The notes below the pieces were generated by a model. The model was not told the origin of the DNA. It searched no databases and saw nothing but the letters and a program-made list of their open reading frames with translations. This document shows, piece after piece, positions 26,150 through 32,763 of a DNA stretch of 64,000 bases; the first letter of the stretch is position 1; each line of letters opens with the position of its first letter. The translations under genes were made by a program, and so were the position numbers. Source of the stretch: Streptomyces sp. NBC_01268 (lineage in GTDB: Bacteria > Actinomycetota > Actinomycetes > Streptomycetales > Streptomycetaceae); the NCBI RefSeq assembly GCF_036240795.1, contig NZ_CP108454.1, positions 2,666,001 through 2,730,000 of the forward strand. Direction: 5' to 3'.

Positions 26150-26944
26150 ATGACCACCCCCGCGACACCCGCCGCCGCGTCCCCCACCGGGACCCCCGCC
26201 CTGTACGTCGAGGTCGACGGCTCCCCCGTCGCCGACCCGGAACTCCTCGCGACGCTGATGAGCGGGTACGGGCACTTCACCGCCATGCAGGTGCGCGACG
26301 GCCGGGTACAGGGCCTCGGCCTGCACCTGGACCGCCTGGACCGGGCCACCCGGGAGCTCTTCGACCGGGGCCTCGACGGCGGCCGGGTCCGCGCCCTGGT
26401 CGGCGCGGCCCTGGAGACGGCGGGCCGGCAGGACGCCTCCGCGCGGGTCTACGTGTACGACGGCGGCCGCACCGTCGTGACCGTGCGGGCACCGTTCCCG
26501 CCGGACCGCACCCCGCAGGCCCTGCGCTCGGTCACGTACTGGCGCCCCGCCGCGCACATCAAGCACCTGGGCGGCTTCGGCCAGACCTACCACGGCGAGG
26601 CGGCCCGCCGGGCCGGCTTCGACGAGGCCCTCCTGACGGCGCCGGACGGCGAGATCGCGGAGGGCGCGGTCACCAACATCGCCTTCTGGGACGGCACTTC
26701 GGTGATCTGGCCGTCGGCGCCCTGCCTGGCCGGCATCACCATGGCCCTGCTCGCCCCGCGGCTGCCCTCCACGAGCCGCCGGGTGACCCTGGCGGACCTG
26801 CCCTCCTTCCGCTCGGCCTTCGTGACGAACTCGCGGGGCATCGCCCCCGTCTCCCGCATCGACGGGGTCGAGCTCGTCGTCGACCAGGAGCTGATGGACC
26901 GGGTGTACGCGGCGTACGACGCGGCCCCGTGGGAGACCCTCTGA
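26150..26944 (+). CDS. Class IV aminotransferase-like PLP enzyme
   Basis: 264 residues of the branched-chain aminotransferase / aminodeoxychorismate lyase fold. HFTAMQVRDGRVQGLGLHLDRL is the N-terminal pattern. HIKHLGGFGQTYH contains the candidate Schiff-base Lys, and EGAVTNIAFWDG matches the E-G-(S/A)-x-x-N motif that holds PLP. SFVTNS-type residues are present as SAFVTNSRGIAPV. It may be an ADC lyase or a D-amino-acid/branched-chain aminotransferase. Divergent from the FMN reductase across the SoxR box, but its own regulation is not evident. Confidence 0.85.
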   Translation: MTTPATPAAASPTGTPALYVEVDGSPVADPELLATLMSGYGHFTAMQVRDGRVQGLGLHLDRLDRATRELFDRGLDGGRVRALVGAALETAGRQDASARVYVYDGGRTVVTVRAPFPPDRTPQALRSVTYWRPAAHIKHLGGFGQTYHGEAARRAGFDEALLTAPDGEIAEGAVTNIAFWDGTSVIWPSAPCLAGITMALLAPRLPSTSRRVTLADLPSFRSAFVTNSRGIAPVSRIDGVELVVDQELMDRVYAAYDAAPWETL

Positions 26945-27175
26945 CGCCGGACCCCCGCCGGACCGGCCGCCTCCCTCACCCGTTCGGCACGCACCGTCAG
27001 CTGACGCCACAAAACCTGCCCTGACCTGCGAAGTCTCCCGAACTCCAGCCGACGCGCCGTATCGGACGGAGCAATTCTGATGGAACATCAGCAGGCGCCC
27101 GTCGCCTCCACGCATTTATCTCGGTCCTACGGAAGCCCCTTTCCGGAAGACCGTCCGCGCGCCACGGAGGCCCCC

Positions 27176-27703
27176 ATGCGCCGCACCCCTGTCCCCCTGC
27201 TCACCGGTACCGCGCTGGCAGTCGTCGCCCTCGGAGCCCTCGCCGCGCCCCTGGCGTACGCGAACAACGACGGACACGACGGACGACCCGAGGCACTGGA
27301 GATCTTCCCCTCCTCGGCCGACCCGGGGACCACGGTCACCGTGAACACCCTCGCCTGCGGCTCCCACGGCCACGGTGTCGGTGACGCGAACTCGCTCGGC
27401 GCGGGCGACTTCCAGCTCAACCCGAGCACCCACAAGGAGGTCGTGGTCGGCCAGTTCACGGTGCCGCACCACGCCCGGGCCGGCACGTACGGCATCAGCG
27501 TCGCCTGCGACAACGGGCGGACCGCCCGAGGCGACCTCGACGTCAAGCACAAGAGCCCCAGCGGCCATGTGCAGACCGGTGTCGGAGGCAGCGTGGGCCC
27601 CGACACCGCCCAGGTCACGGCAGGCGCGGCGGTGCTGGCCGCGGCTGCCGTAGGCGGTACCTGGCTCCTGCGCCGCCGGGCGAGCGGCGCGCAGGGCGAC
27701 TGA
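27176..27703 (+). CDS. Secreted, C-terminally membrane-anchored protein (probable partner of the sortase)
   Basis: 175 residues; ATG at 27176 follows GGAGG. A Sec signal peptide (MRRTPVPLLTGTALAVVALGALAAPLAYA) precedes an Ig-like domain with two cysteines (TLACGSHG, SVACDNG) that may form a disulfide. The C-terminus is a hydrophobic helix (VTAGAAVLAAAAVGGTWLL) followed by RRR, the layout of a cell-wall sorting signal, but no LPxTG or LAxTG is visible. The sortase gene follows after a terminator hairpin. Function unknown; surface protein. Confidence 0.85.
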   Translation: MRRTPVPLLTGTALAVVALGALAAPLAYANNDGHDGRPEALEIFPSSADPGTTVTVNTLACGSHGHGVGDANSLGAGDFQLNPSTHKEVVVGQFTVPHHARAGTYGISVACDNGRTARGDLDVKHKSPSGHVQTGVGGSVGPDTAQVTAGAAVLAAAAVGGTWLLRRRASGAQGD

Positions 27704-27717
27704 CCGTACCGCCACCC

Positions 27718-27761
27718 GTCCTGCCCCCGCCGCGCCCGCTACGGCCCGGCGGGGGCAGGAC
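27718..27761 (+). terminator. Hairpin between surface-protein gene and sortase gene
   Basis: Perfect 15-bp stem (27718-27732 with 27747-27761), 14-nt loop, no U-run. It may reduce read-through into the sortase gene. Confidence 0.75.
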
Positions 27762-27793
27762 CACACCGTCGTCAGCTCCGTCGGAGGACGTCC

Positions 27794-28414
27794 GTGAGCA
27801 ACAGCAGCAAGGGCTGGGGCATAGCAGTCGCGGCCTGCGTCGGCCTCTGGCTGATCCAGAACGGTTCGGGCGACGTCACCCCGCCCGTCCCGTCCGCGGC
27901 CCAGGCCTTCGCCGCCGGTCCCGGCGTCCACACCGACGCCGCCGCCGACCCGCTGCCGCCCTCGCAACCGCTCCGCATGCGCATCCCCGAGATCGACGTC
28001 GACACGCCCCTGACCGCCCTCGGGCTCGACTCCTCGGGCTCCCTGGAGGTGCCGCCGGCGTCCGACCGCAACCTGGCCGGCTGGTACGAGGACGGCACCC
28101 GGCCCGGCGCCAAGGGCACTGCGATCGTGGCGGGCCACGTCGACAACGACCGGGGCCCGGCGGTCTTCTACGCGCTGGGCGCCCTGAAGAAGGGCCACCG
28201 CGTCGAGGTGCTCCGGCAGGACGGCCGGACGGCGGTGTTCACGATCGACGCGGTCGAGGTCTACGACAAGGACCACTTCCCCGACGCCAAGGTGTACGGG
28301 GAGGCGGACCGGGCCGAGATCCGGGTGATCACCTGCGGCGGAGGCTTCTCGAAGAAGGCCGGCGGCTACCAGGGAAACGTGGTCGCCTTCGGGCACCTCA
28401 TCGGGGTCCGCTAG
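27794..28414 (+). CDS. Class F-like sortase
   Basis: 206 residues, GTG start preceded by GGAGGA. An N-terminal signal anchor (GIAVAACVGLWLIQNG) leads to a sortase beta-barrel: LRMRIPEIDVDTPLTALGL, then His115 (VAGHVDN) and Cys181 (IRVITCGGGF), the catalytic pair. The Arg expected 10-14 residues after the Cys is not present; the segment reads SKKAGGYQGNVVAF. Sortases attach or process surface proteins outside the cell; the neighbouring surface protein is the natural candidate substrate. The stop codon's last base is the first base of a palindromic repeat element. Confidence 0.88.
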   Translation: MSNSSKGWGIAVAACVGLWLIQNGSGDVTPPVPSAAQAFAAGPGVHTDAAADPLPPSQPLRMRIPEIDVDTPLTALGLDSSGSLEVPPASDRNLAGWYEDGTRPGAKGTAIVAGHVDNDRGPAVFYALGALKKGHRVEVLRQDGRTAVFTIDAVEVYDKDHFPDAKVYGEADRAEIRVITCGGGFSKKAGGYQGNVVAFGHLIGVR

Positions 28415-28586
28415 GGCCTGTCGTCACACTCCCGTCGTCGCCCGAAGGGCGGCCCCGCGGCGTCTGGTGCGTGCTCTCGGCGTGCCGGGTGGAAGCCCTC
28501 GTACTGGACGTACTCGGACTTTCACCCGGTGCGGCGAGAGCGCGTGCCAGGCGTCGCGGGGCAGGCGGGAGTGTGACGACAGGCCC
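28414..28586. repeat. 173-bp intergenic palindromic element
   Basis: Perfect 21-bp terminal inverted repeats (28414-28434 and 28566-28586). Inside them the arms continue as an imperfect palindrome (TCTGGTGCGTGCTCTC near 28459 against GAGAGCGCGTGCCAGG near 28531) towards a small central region with GTACTGGACGTAC. No ORF. In single-stranded form it would be one long hairpin. From memory, very similar palindromes recur between genes in other Streptomyces genomes, suggesting a non-autonomous mobile or structural repeat. Confidence 0.85.
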
Positions 28587-28664
28587 CAGGGCCCGGGCCG
28601 GCAGGCCGGACCCCGCGGGCCCTCAGGAGTCCGTACGCCCCGCCGGGCGGGCGCGCCCGGGCCC

Positions 28665-29450
28665 TCACGCCCACTGGTCGAAGGCCAGCTTCGCGACCAG
28701 CGAGAAGACCACGACCAGCAGCACTCCGCGGACGAACTCGGACCCCTTGCTCAGCGCCATCCGCGCGCCGATCATCCCGCCCGTCAGGTTGAAGACCGCC
28801 ATGACCGCCGCCAGCTGCCACAGCACGCTGCCGTGGTAGGCGAACATCGCGAGCGCGCCCACGTTGGTGCACACGTTGACGATCTTGGCGGTGGCGGAGG
28901 CCGTCACCAGGTCCAGATGGAGCACGGCGGTCAGGGCGAGGACCAGGAAGGTCCCCGTGCCGGGGCCGAAGAGGCCGTCGTAGAAGCCGATCCCGCCGCC
29001 GACCACGACGATCGAGGTGACGATCCGGGCCCGGGTGAGCGGCGCCCGCTCCTCGCCCTCCGCGAGGGTGCCGAAGGAGGGCCGGAAGAGCACGAACGCG
29101 GCCACCCCGACGAGGACCACCATGATCACCGGGCGCAGCACCTCGCTGCTGATCCCGGCCGCGAAGAAGGCCCCGGCCATCGAGCCGGTCAGCGCGGCGA
29201 GCCCGATCCGTACCGCCCGGCCCACCTGGACGGGCGTCTTGCGGACATAGGTGACGGCCGCGCCGGAGGTTCCGACGATCGCGACGGCCTTGTTGGTCCC
29301 GAGGATCTGGGCGGCCGGCAGGTGCGGCAGCCCGAGCAGCAGCGCGGGCAGCAGGAGCAGCCCGCCACCCCCGACCACGGCATCGATCCAGCCGGCCACG
29401 AGCGCGGCGAGGCAGAGCAGGACAACAGTGGTCAGGGATATGTCAGGCAT
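28665..29450 (-). CDS. TSUP-family (TauE/SafE) membrane transporter
   Basis: 261 residues with about eight hydrophobic helices. Each half begins with a glycine-rich motif: LVAGWIDAVVGGGGLLLLPALLL and VVVGGGIGFYDGLFGPGTGTFLVLAL. This duplicated pattern is the hallmark of sulfite exporter TauE/SafE proteins, which move sulfur-containing anions. Substrate unknown. Its 3' side is the 173-bp palindromic element; upstream lie direct repeats. Confidence 0.92.
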   Translation of the reverse strand: MPDISLTTVVLLCLAALVAGWIDAVVGGGGLLLLPALLLGLPHLPAAQILGTNKAVAIVGTSGAAVTYVRKTPVQVGRAVRIGLAALTGSMAGAFFAAGISSEVLRPVIMVVLVGVAAFVLFRPSFGTLAEGEERAPLTRARIVTSIVVVGGGIGFYDGLFGPGTGTFLVLALTAVLHLDLVTASATAKIVNVCTNVGALAMFAYHGSVLWQLAAVMAVFNLTGGMIGARMALSKGSEFVRGVLLVVVFSLVAKLAFDQWA

Positions 29451-29539
29451 GCCCGCGAGCCTAGGGCCGGGATGGCTGCGTGATCCATCGATCCCGGGAG
29501 AGTTGAGCTTCGCCAGAGCTTACGGAGGTCAGGGCGGGT

Positions 29540-29623
29540 ACGGAGGTCCCCGACGTCACCGTGCTGCCGTCGCGCAGCCCCCACGTCACCGTGCTCCCGT
29601 CACGGAGGTCCCCGACGTCACCG
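29540..29623. repeat. 22-bp direct repeat pair
   Basis: Identical 22-bp sequences at 29540-29561 and 29602-29623, with further related pieces (GAGGTC, CACGTCACCGTGCT) between and after. They overlap the 3' end of the small reverse-strand ORF, which ends in the repetitive VTSGTSVTSGTSVTG. Confidence 0.8.
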
Positions 29624-29876
29624 AGGTCCCGGAGGTCACGGTGGCGGGTTCGCGGTCCGGGGCCGGCGGGGCGGCCGGGTGCAGGCCGACGGTCAGCAGC
29701 GTGCCGGCGAGGGCGCCGGCGGCGAGCAGCCCGGCGGCGGTCCGGCGCCGGATCTCCTCCCCCGGCGATCGGCGTCGCCGGAGCCGCTCCTCCGGGGCCC
29801 TGTGTTGCCGGATCGGCTCGCCCGCGGCTCTGCGGTGCCGGATCGGCTCGCCCGCGGCTCTGCGGTGGCTAGGCAT
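29586..29876 (-). CDS. Small membrane protein with Arg-rich repeats (possible)
   Basis: 96 residues. ATG at 29876 overlaps the end of the upstream flavocytochrome gene by 8 nt, which favours translational coupling. The first 45 residues are imperfect 10-residue repeats (RRAAGEPIRH) encoded by a 30-bp tandem repeat. One hydrophobic helix follows (TAAGLLAAGALAGTLLTVGL), then a Thr/Ser-rich tail. No family recognised. Flavocytochrome genes of this type often have an FMN-binding small partner, but no such motif is seen. It may be real or a low-complexity artefact. Confidence 0.4.
   Translation of the reverse strand: MPSHRRAAGEPIRHRRAAGEPIRQHRAPEERLRRRRSPGEEIRRRTAAGLLAAGALAGTLLTVGLHPAAPPAPDREPATVTSGTSVTSGTSVTGAR
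29747..29866. repeat. 30-bp tandem repeat
   Basis: Two identical 30-bp units at 29807-29836 and 29837-29866, a diverged unit at 29777-29806 and a more diverged one before it. Units are in frame with the small reverse ORF. Confidence 0.85.
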
Positions 29877-31284
29877 GGCTGAAGTCCTCGCTGTGGATGC
29901 GGCGGGCCGGCACGCCGGCCCTGGTCAGGGAGGCGGTCGCCGCCCGGGCCATCCCGGGCGGCCCGCACAGGTAGACGTCGTGCGCGGCCAGCTCCGGCAC
30001 CAGGTTGCGCAGGGCGCGGGGCGCGAGCGGGTCGAAGGCCGCGTCGGACGGGCCGAGCAGGAAGTGCAGGGCCGCCCCGCGTTCCTGGGCGATGGCCTCC
30101 AGTTCGGCGCGGAACACGAGCCCGGCGGCGTCGGAGGCCCGGTAGAGGAGGGTGAGGTCGCCGGGACCGCCGGGCAGGGTCTCGAACAGGGCCCGCAGCG
30201 GGGTGATGCCGACGCCTCCGGCGAGCAGCAGCACCTTGCGGCGGGTGCGCCGGTGGGCGGTGAGCGCGCCGAACGGGCCGGTGGCCACGACGCGGGTGCC
30301 GGGCCGCAGCCGCCGGATCCGGCGGGTGTGGTCGCCGCACGCCTTCACCGTGATCCGCAGGGTGTCGTCGCGGACGGGCGCGGAGAGCGAGAAGGGCAGG
30401 GCGGTGGAGCGCAGCCCGGGGCGCAGGAAGCGCCAGCGGAAGAACTGCCCGGGCTCGGCCCGCAGCTCGGCCACTCCCCTGCCCCGGACGAGGACGGAGA
30501 CCGTGTCGGGTCCCTCGGCGACGACCTCGGCGACGCGCAGGTCGTGCCGGAGGGCGCGCCGGACGGGGACGACGATCCGGTACCAGACGAGGACGACGCC
30601 GACCGTGGCGTGCGCCATCGCCCACAGCCAGCGGGTGACCGGGGCGGCGAGGTCCGGCCCGGCGAGCTGGTGCACGAAGCCGAGGGCGGCCGCGAGGTGG
30701 CTGAGCAGATGGATCCGGCGCCAGGTCTCGTGCCGGATCCTGCGGCGCACCGGCCCGGCGGAGGCCGCGCCGACGCCGGCGAAGAGGACCGTGCCCACGC
30801 AGGCGGCGGCGACCCACGCGTAGCCGAGCAGGCCCCGGACGGCGGCGAGCAGGTCGGCGCCGGTGTGGACGGCGTAGCCGCACAGGGCGAGCAGGCCGTG
30901 GGCGGCGACGAGTCCGAGGACGTACCGCCCGCCGAGGGAGTGCCAGCGCGCGAGCCGGTCGGCGCCGACTCCGTGCTCGACGGCCGGGATCCGGGCCATG
31001 AGCAGCAGCATGACGAGCACCCCGTACCCGGCGAGCAGCCCGGTGAGGTGGGCGCCGCTCGCGAACAGGGCGTCGAGCCGCGCGGACGGCCGGGCCTGCA
31101 CGCCCCAGCAGAGGGCGACGGCTCCGGCGCCCGCGATGACGGCGTCACGGAGCCGGTCGGGGGCGAGCCGGGGCGGCGCGGGCTCGGGGGCGGGGGCGGG
31201 CCGGGGGGCGGGGGCGGGCTCGGGGGCGGGAGCCAGCGACACGGACAGCGGGGCGTAGAGAGGGTGCGGGGCCTCGGTGGTCAC
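29869..31284 (-). CDS. Ferric-reductase-like transmembrane flavoprotein
   Basis: 471 residues, GTG start. A Pro/Ala/Glu low-complexity N-terminus (PAPEPAPAPRPAPAPEPAPP) is followed by a ferric-reductase-type membrane domain of about six helices with the histidines expected to ligate heme (RWHSLGG, AAHGLLA, RRIHLLSHLAA, GFVHQL). An FAD-binding barrel then has PFSLSAP, and a nucleotide domain has VLLLAGGVGITPLRAL and the terminal motif DVYLCGPPGMARA. It should move electrons from NAD(P)H across the membrane; acceptor unknown. Confidence 0.9.
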   Translation of the reverse strand: MTTEAPHPLYAPLSVSLAPAPEPAPAPRPAPAPEPAPPRLAPDRLRDAVIAGAGAVALCWGVQARPSARLDALFASGAHLTGLLAGYGVLVMLLLMARIPAVEHGVGADRLARWHSLGGRYVLGLVAAHGLLALCGYAVHTGADLLAAVRGLLGYAWVAAACVGTVLFAGVGAASAGPVRRRIRHETWRRIHLLSHLAAALGFVHQLAGPDLAAPVTRWLWAMAHATVGVVLVWYRIVVPVRRALRHDLRVAEVVAEGPDTVSVLVRGRGVAELRAEPGQFFRWRFLRPGLRSTALPFSLSAPVRDDTLRITVKACGDHTRRIRRLRPGTRVVATGPFGALTAHRRTRRKVLLLAGGVGITPLRALFETLPGGPGDLTLLYRASDAAGLVFRAELEAIAQERGAALHFLLGPSDAAFDPLAPRALRNLVPELAAHDVYLCGPPGMARAATASLTRAGVPARRIHSEDFSHA

Positions 31285-31472
31285 GTCGGCACCCTAGGGC
31301 GGCCCACCCCCGGCGAAACGCCGCTTCCCGCCCGCCCGCACGATCCTTAAGGCCGCCTTGAGCGGTCCCTCACCGCCGGTTAACCCTCACCGCCCGTCGC
31401 CCACCCCCACAGCGGGTCGGTCCTCACCGCCGGCCGGTCCTCACAGGGCGACCCGGCCGAGGTGAGATCAGC

Positions 31473-31510
31473 GTTCCGCACGGGAAACAGTGGGGATGCC
31501 ACCGGGTAAC
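31473..31510 (+). promoter_or_regulatory. Candidate GlnR box upstream of the nitrite reductase operon
   Basis: Half-sites at exact 11-bp steps: GTTCC (31473-31477), GAAAC (31484-31488), GATGC (31495-31499), GTAAC (31506-31510). Compared with gTnAc-n6-GaAAc-n6-gTnAc-n6-GaAAc, two sites match 4/5, one 5/5 and one 3/5. It lies 23 bp before the first gene of the nir operon, a known GlnR target in S. coelicolor. Confidence 0.65.
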
Positions 31511-31532
31511 ACCCTCCGCGCACGCTTCGGAC

Positions 31533-32762
31533 ATGAGTACACGGATCGTGGTGGTCGGCGGCGGGACGGCGGGCGCCCGGCTGGCGCAGCGCCTGCCGGT
31601 GACGCTCCTCGGCGAGGAGCCGCACGCGCCGTACAACAGGGTGCTGCTGGCGGACGTCCTCGCAGGTCGTTACGGGCCCGAGGTCATCGCGCTGCCCGGG
31701 ACGCGGGAGCCGGCCCGGCTCGGCGTCCGGGCGGTGCGGATCGACCGCGCGGCCCGCACGGTGGAGTGCGCGGACGGCTCGCTGGTCGGATACGACCGGC
31801 TGGTCCTGGCGACCGGCTCGGCCCCGGTGCTGCCGCCGCTGCGCGGCCTGCGCGGCGCCGAACTCCCGGCGGGCGTCCACCCGTTCCGCACCCTGGACGA
31901 CTGCCTGGCCCTCCAGGCGCTCGTCCGCCCCGGCACCCGTGCCGTGGTCGTCGGCGGCGGTCTGCTGGGCGTCTCGGCGGCCCGTGCGCTGGCGGCCCTG
32001 GGCGCCGAGGTGGTCCTCACCCAGCAGGGCGAACACCTGATGGAGGGCCAGCTGGACCGGACCTCCTCGGCCCTGCTCCAGGAGCATCTGGAGGCCCGGG
32101 GCGTGGAGGTGCACACCGAGTGCCGCGTGAGCGGACTGCGGCGGCACCAGGGAGCGGTGACCGCGGTCGAACTGGCCGACGGCTACGTCCTGGACGCCGA
32201 CGTGGTGATCCTGGCCTGCGGGGTCCGCCCCCGGGTGGCGCTGGCCCGGGAGGCCGGCCTGGACGTGCGCCGGGGCATCGTCGTCGACGACGAGCTGCGC
32301 ACCTCCGACCCCCGCATCCACGCGATCGGCGACTGCGCGGAACACCGGGACCGGGTCTACGGTCTGGCGGGCCCGGCCCTGGACCAGGCGGACGTGCTGG
32401 CCGACCTGCTCGCGGCGGAGGCCGACGGCGGCGGGAGGGGCACCGGGCCGCTCGCCGCCCCCCGCTATACCGGCACCCGCGCCCTGACCCGTCTCACCCT
32501 GTCGGGCCCGGCGGCCGACACCCTCGACCTGGCGACCTTCGGCGAGACGACGCCCACGCCCGGCGACGACGTCGTGCAGCTCACCGACGCCACCCGCCGC
32601 GCCTACCGCAAGGTCGTCGTCCGCGGCGACCGGCTGGTGGGCGGCGTCCTGCTCGGCGACCTGGCCTCGGTCGGGACGCTGGCCCGGACCTGGGAGGGCG
32701 ACGAGGCCCTTCCCGAAGACGCTCCTCTGCTCCACCTGCTCAGCCACGACGGAGGCTCCTGA
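31533..32762 (+). CDS. FAD-dependent NAD(P)H oxidoreductase of the nitrite reductase operon
   Basis: 409 residues homologous to the N-terminal flavin domain of NirB. FAD motif RIVVVGGGTAGARLAQRL, NAD(P)H motif AVVVGGGLLGVSAARAL, and TSDPRIHAIGDCAEH. The stop is followed 1 nt later by the ATG of nirB. It probably supplies electrons to nitrite reductase, or is a duplicated NirB-like flavoprotein. The iron-sulfur and siroheme modules of NirB are absent. First gene of the operon behind the GlnR-like box. Confidence 0.9.
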   Translation: MSTRIVVVGGGTAGARLAQRLPVTLLGEEPHAPYNRVLLADVLAGRYGPEVIALPGTREPARLGVRAVRIDRAARTVECADGSLVGYDRLVLATGSAPVLPPLRGLRGAELPAGVHPFRTLDDCLALQALVRPGTRAVVVGGGLLGVSAARALAALGAEVVLTQQGEHLMEGQLDRTSSALLQEHLEARGVEVHTECRVSGLRRHQGAVTAVELADGYVLDADVVILACGVRPRVALAREAGLDVRRGIVVDDELRTSDPRIHAIGDCAEHRDRVYGLAGPALDQADVLADLLAAEADGGGRGTGPLAAPRYTGTRALTRLTLSGPAADTLDLATFGETTPTPGDDVVQLTDATRRAYRKVVVRGDRLVGGVLLGDLASVGTLARTWEGDEALPEDAPLLHLLSHDGGS

Positions 32763-32763
32763 C

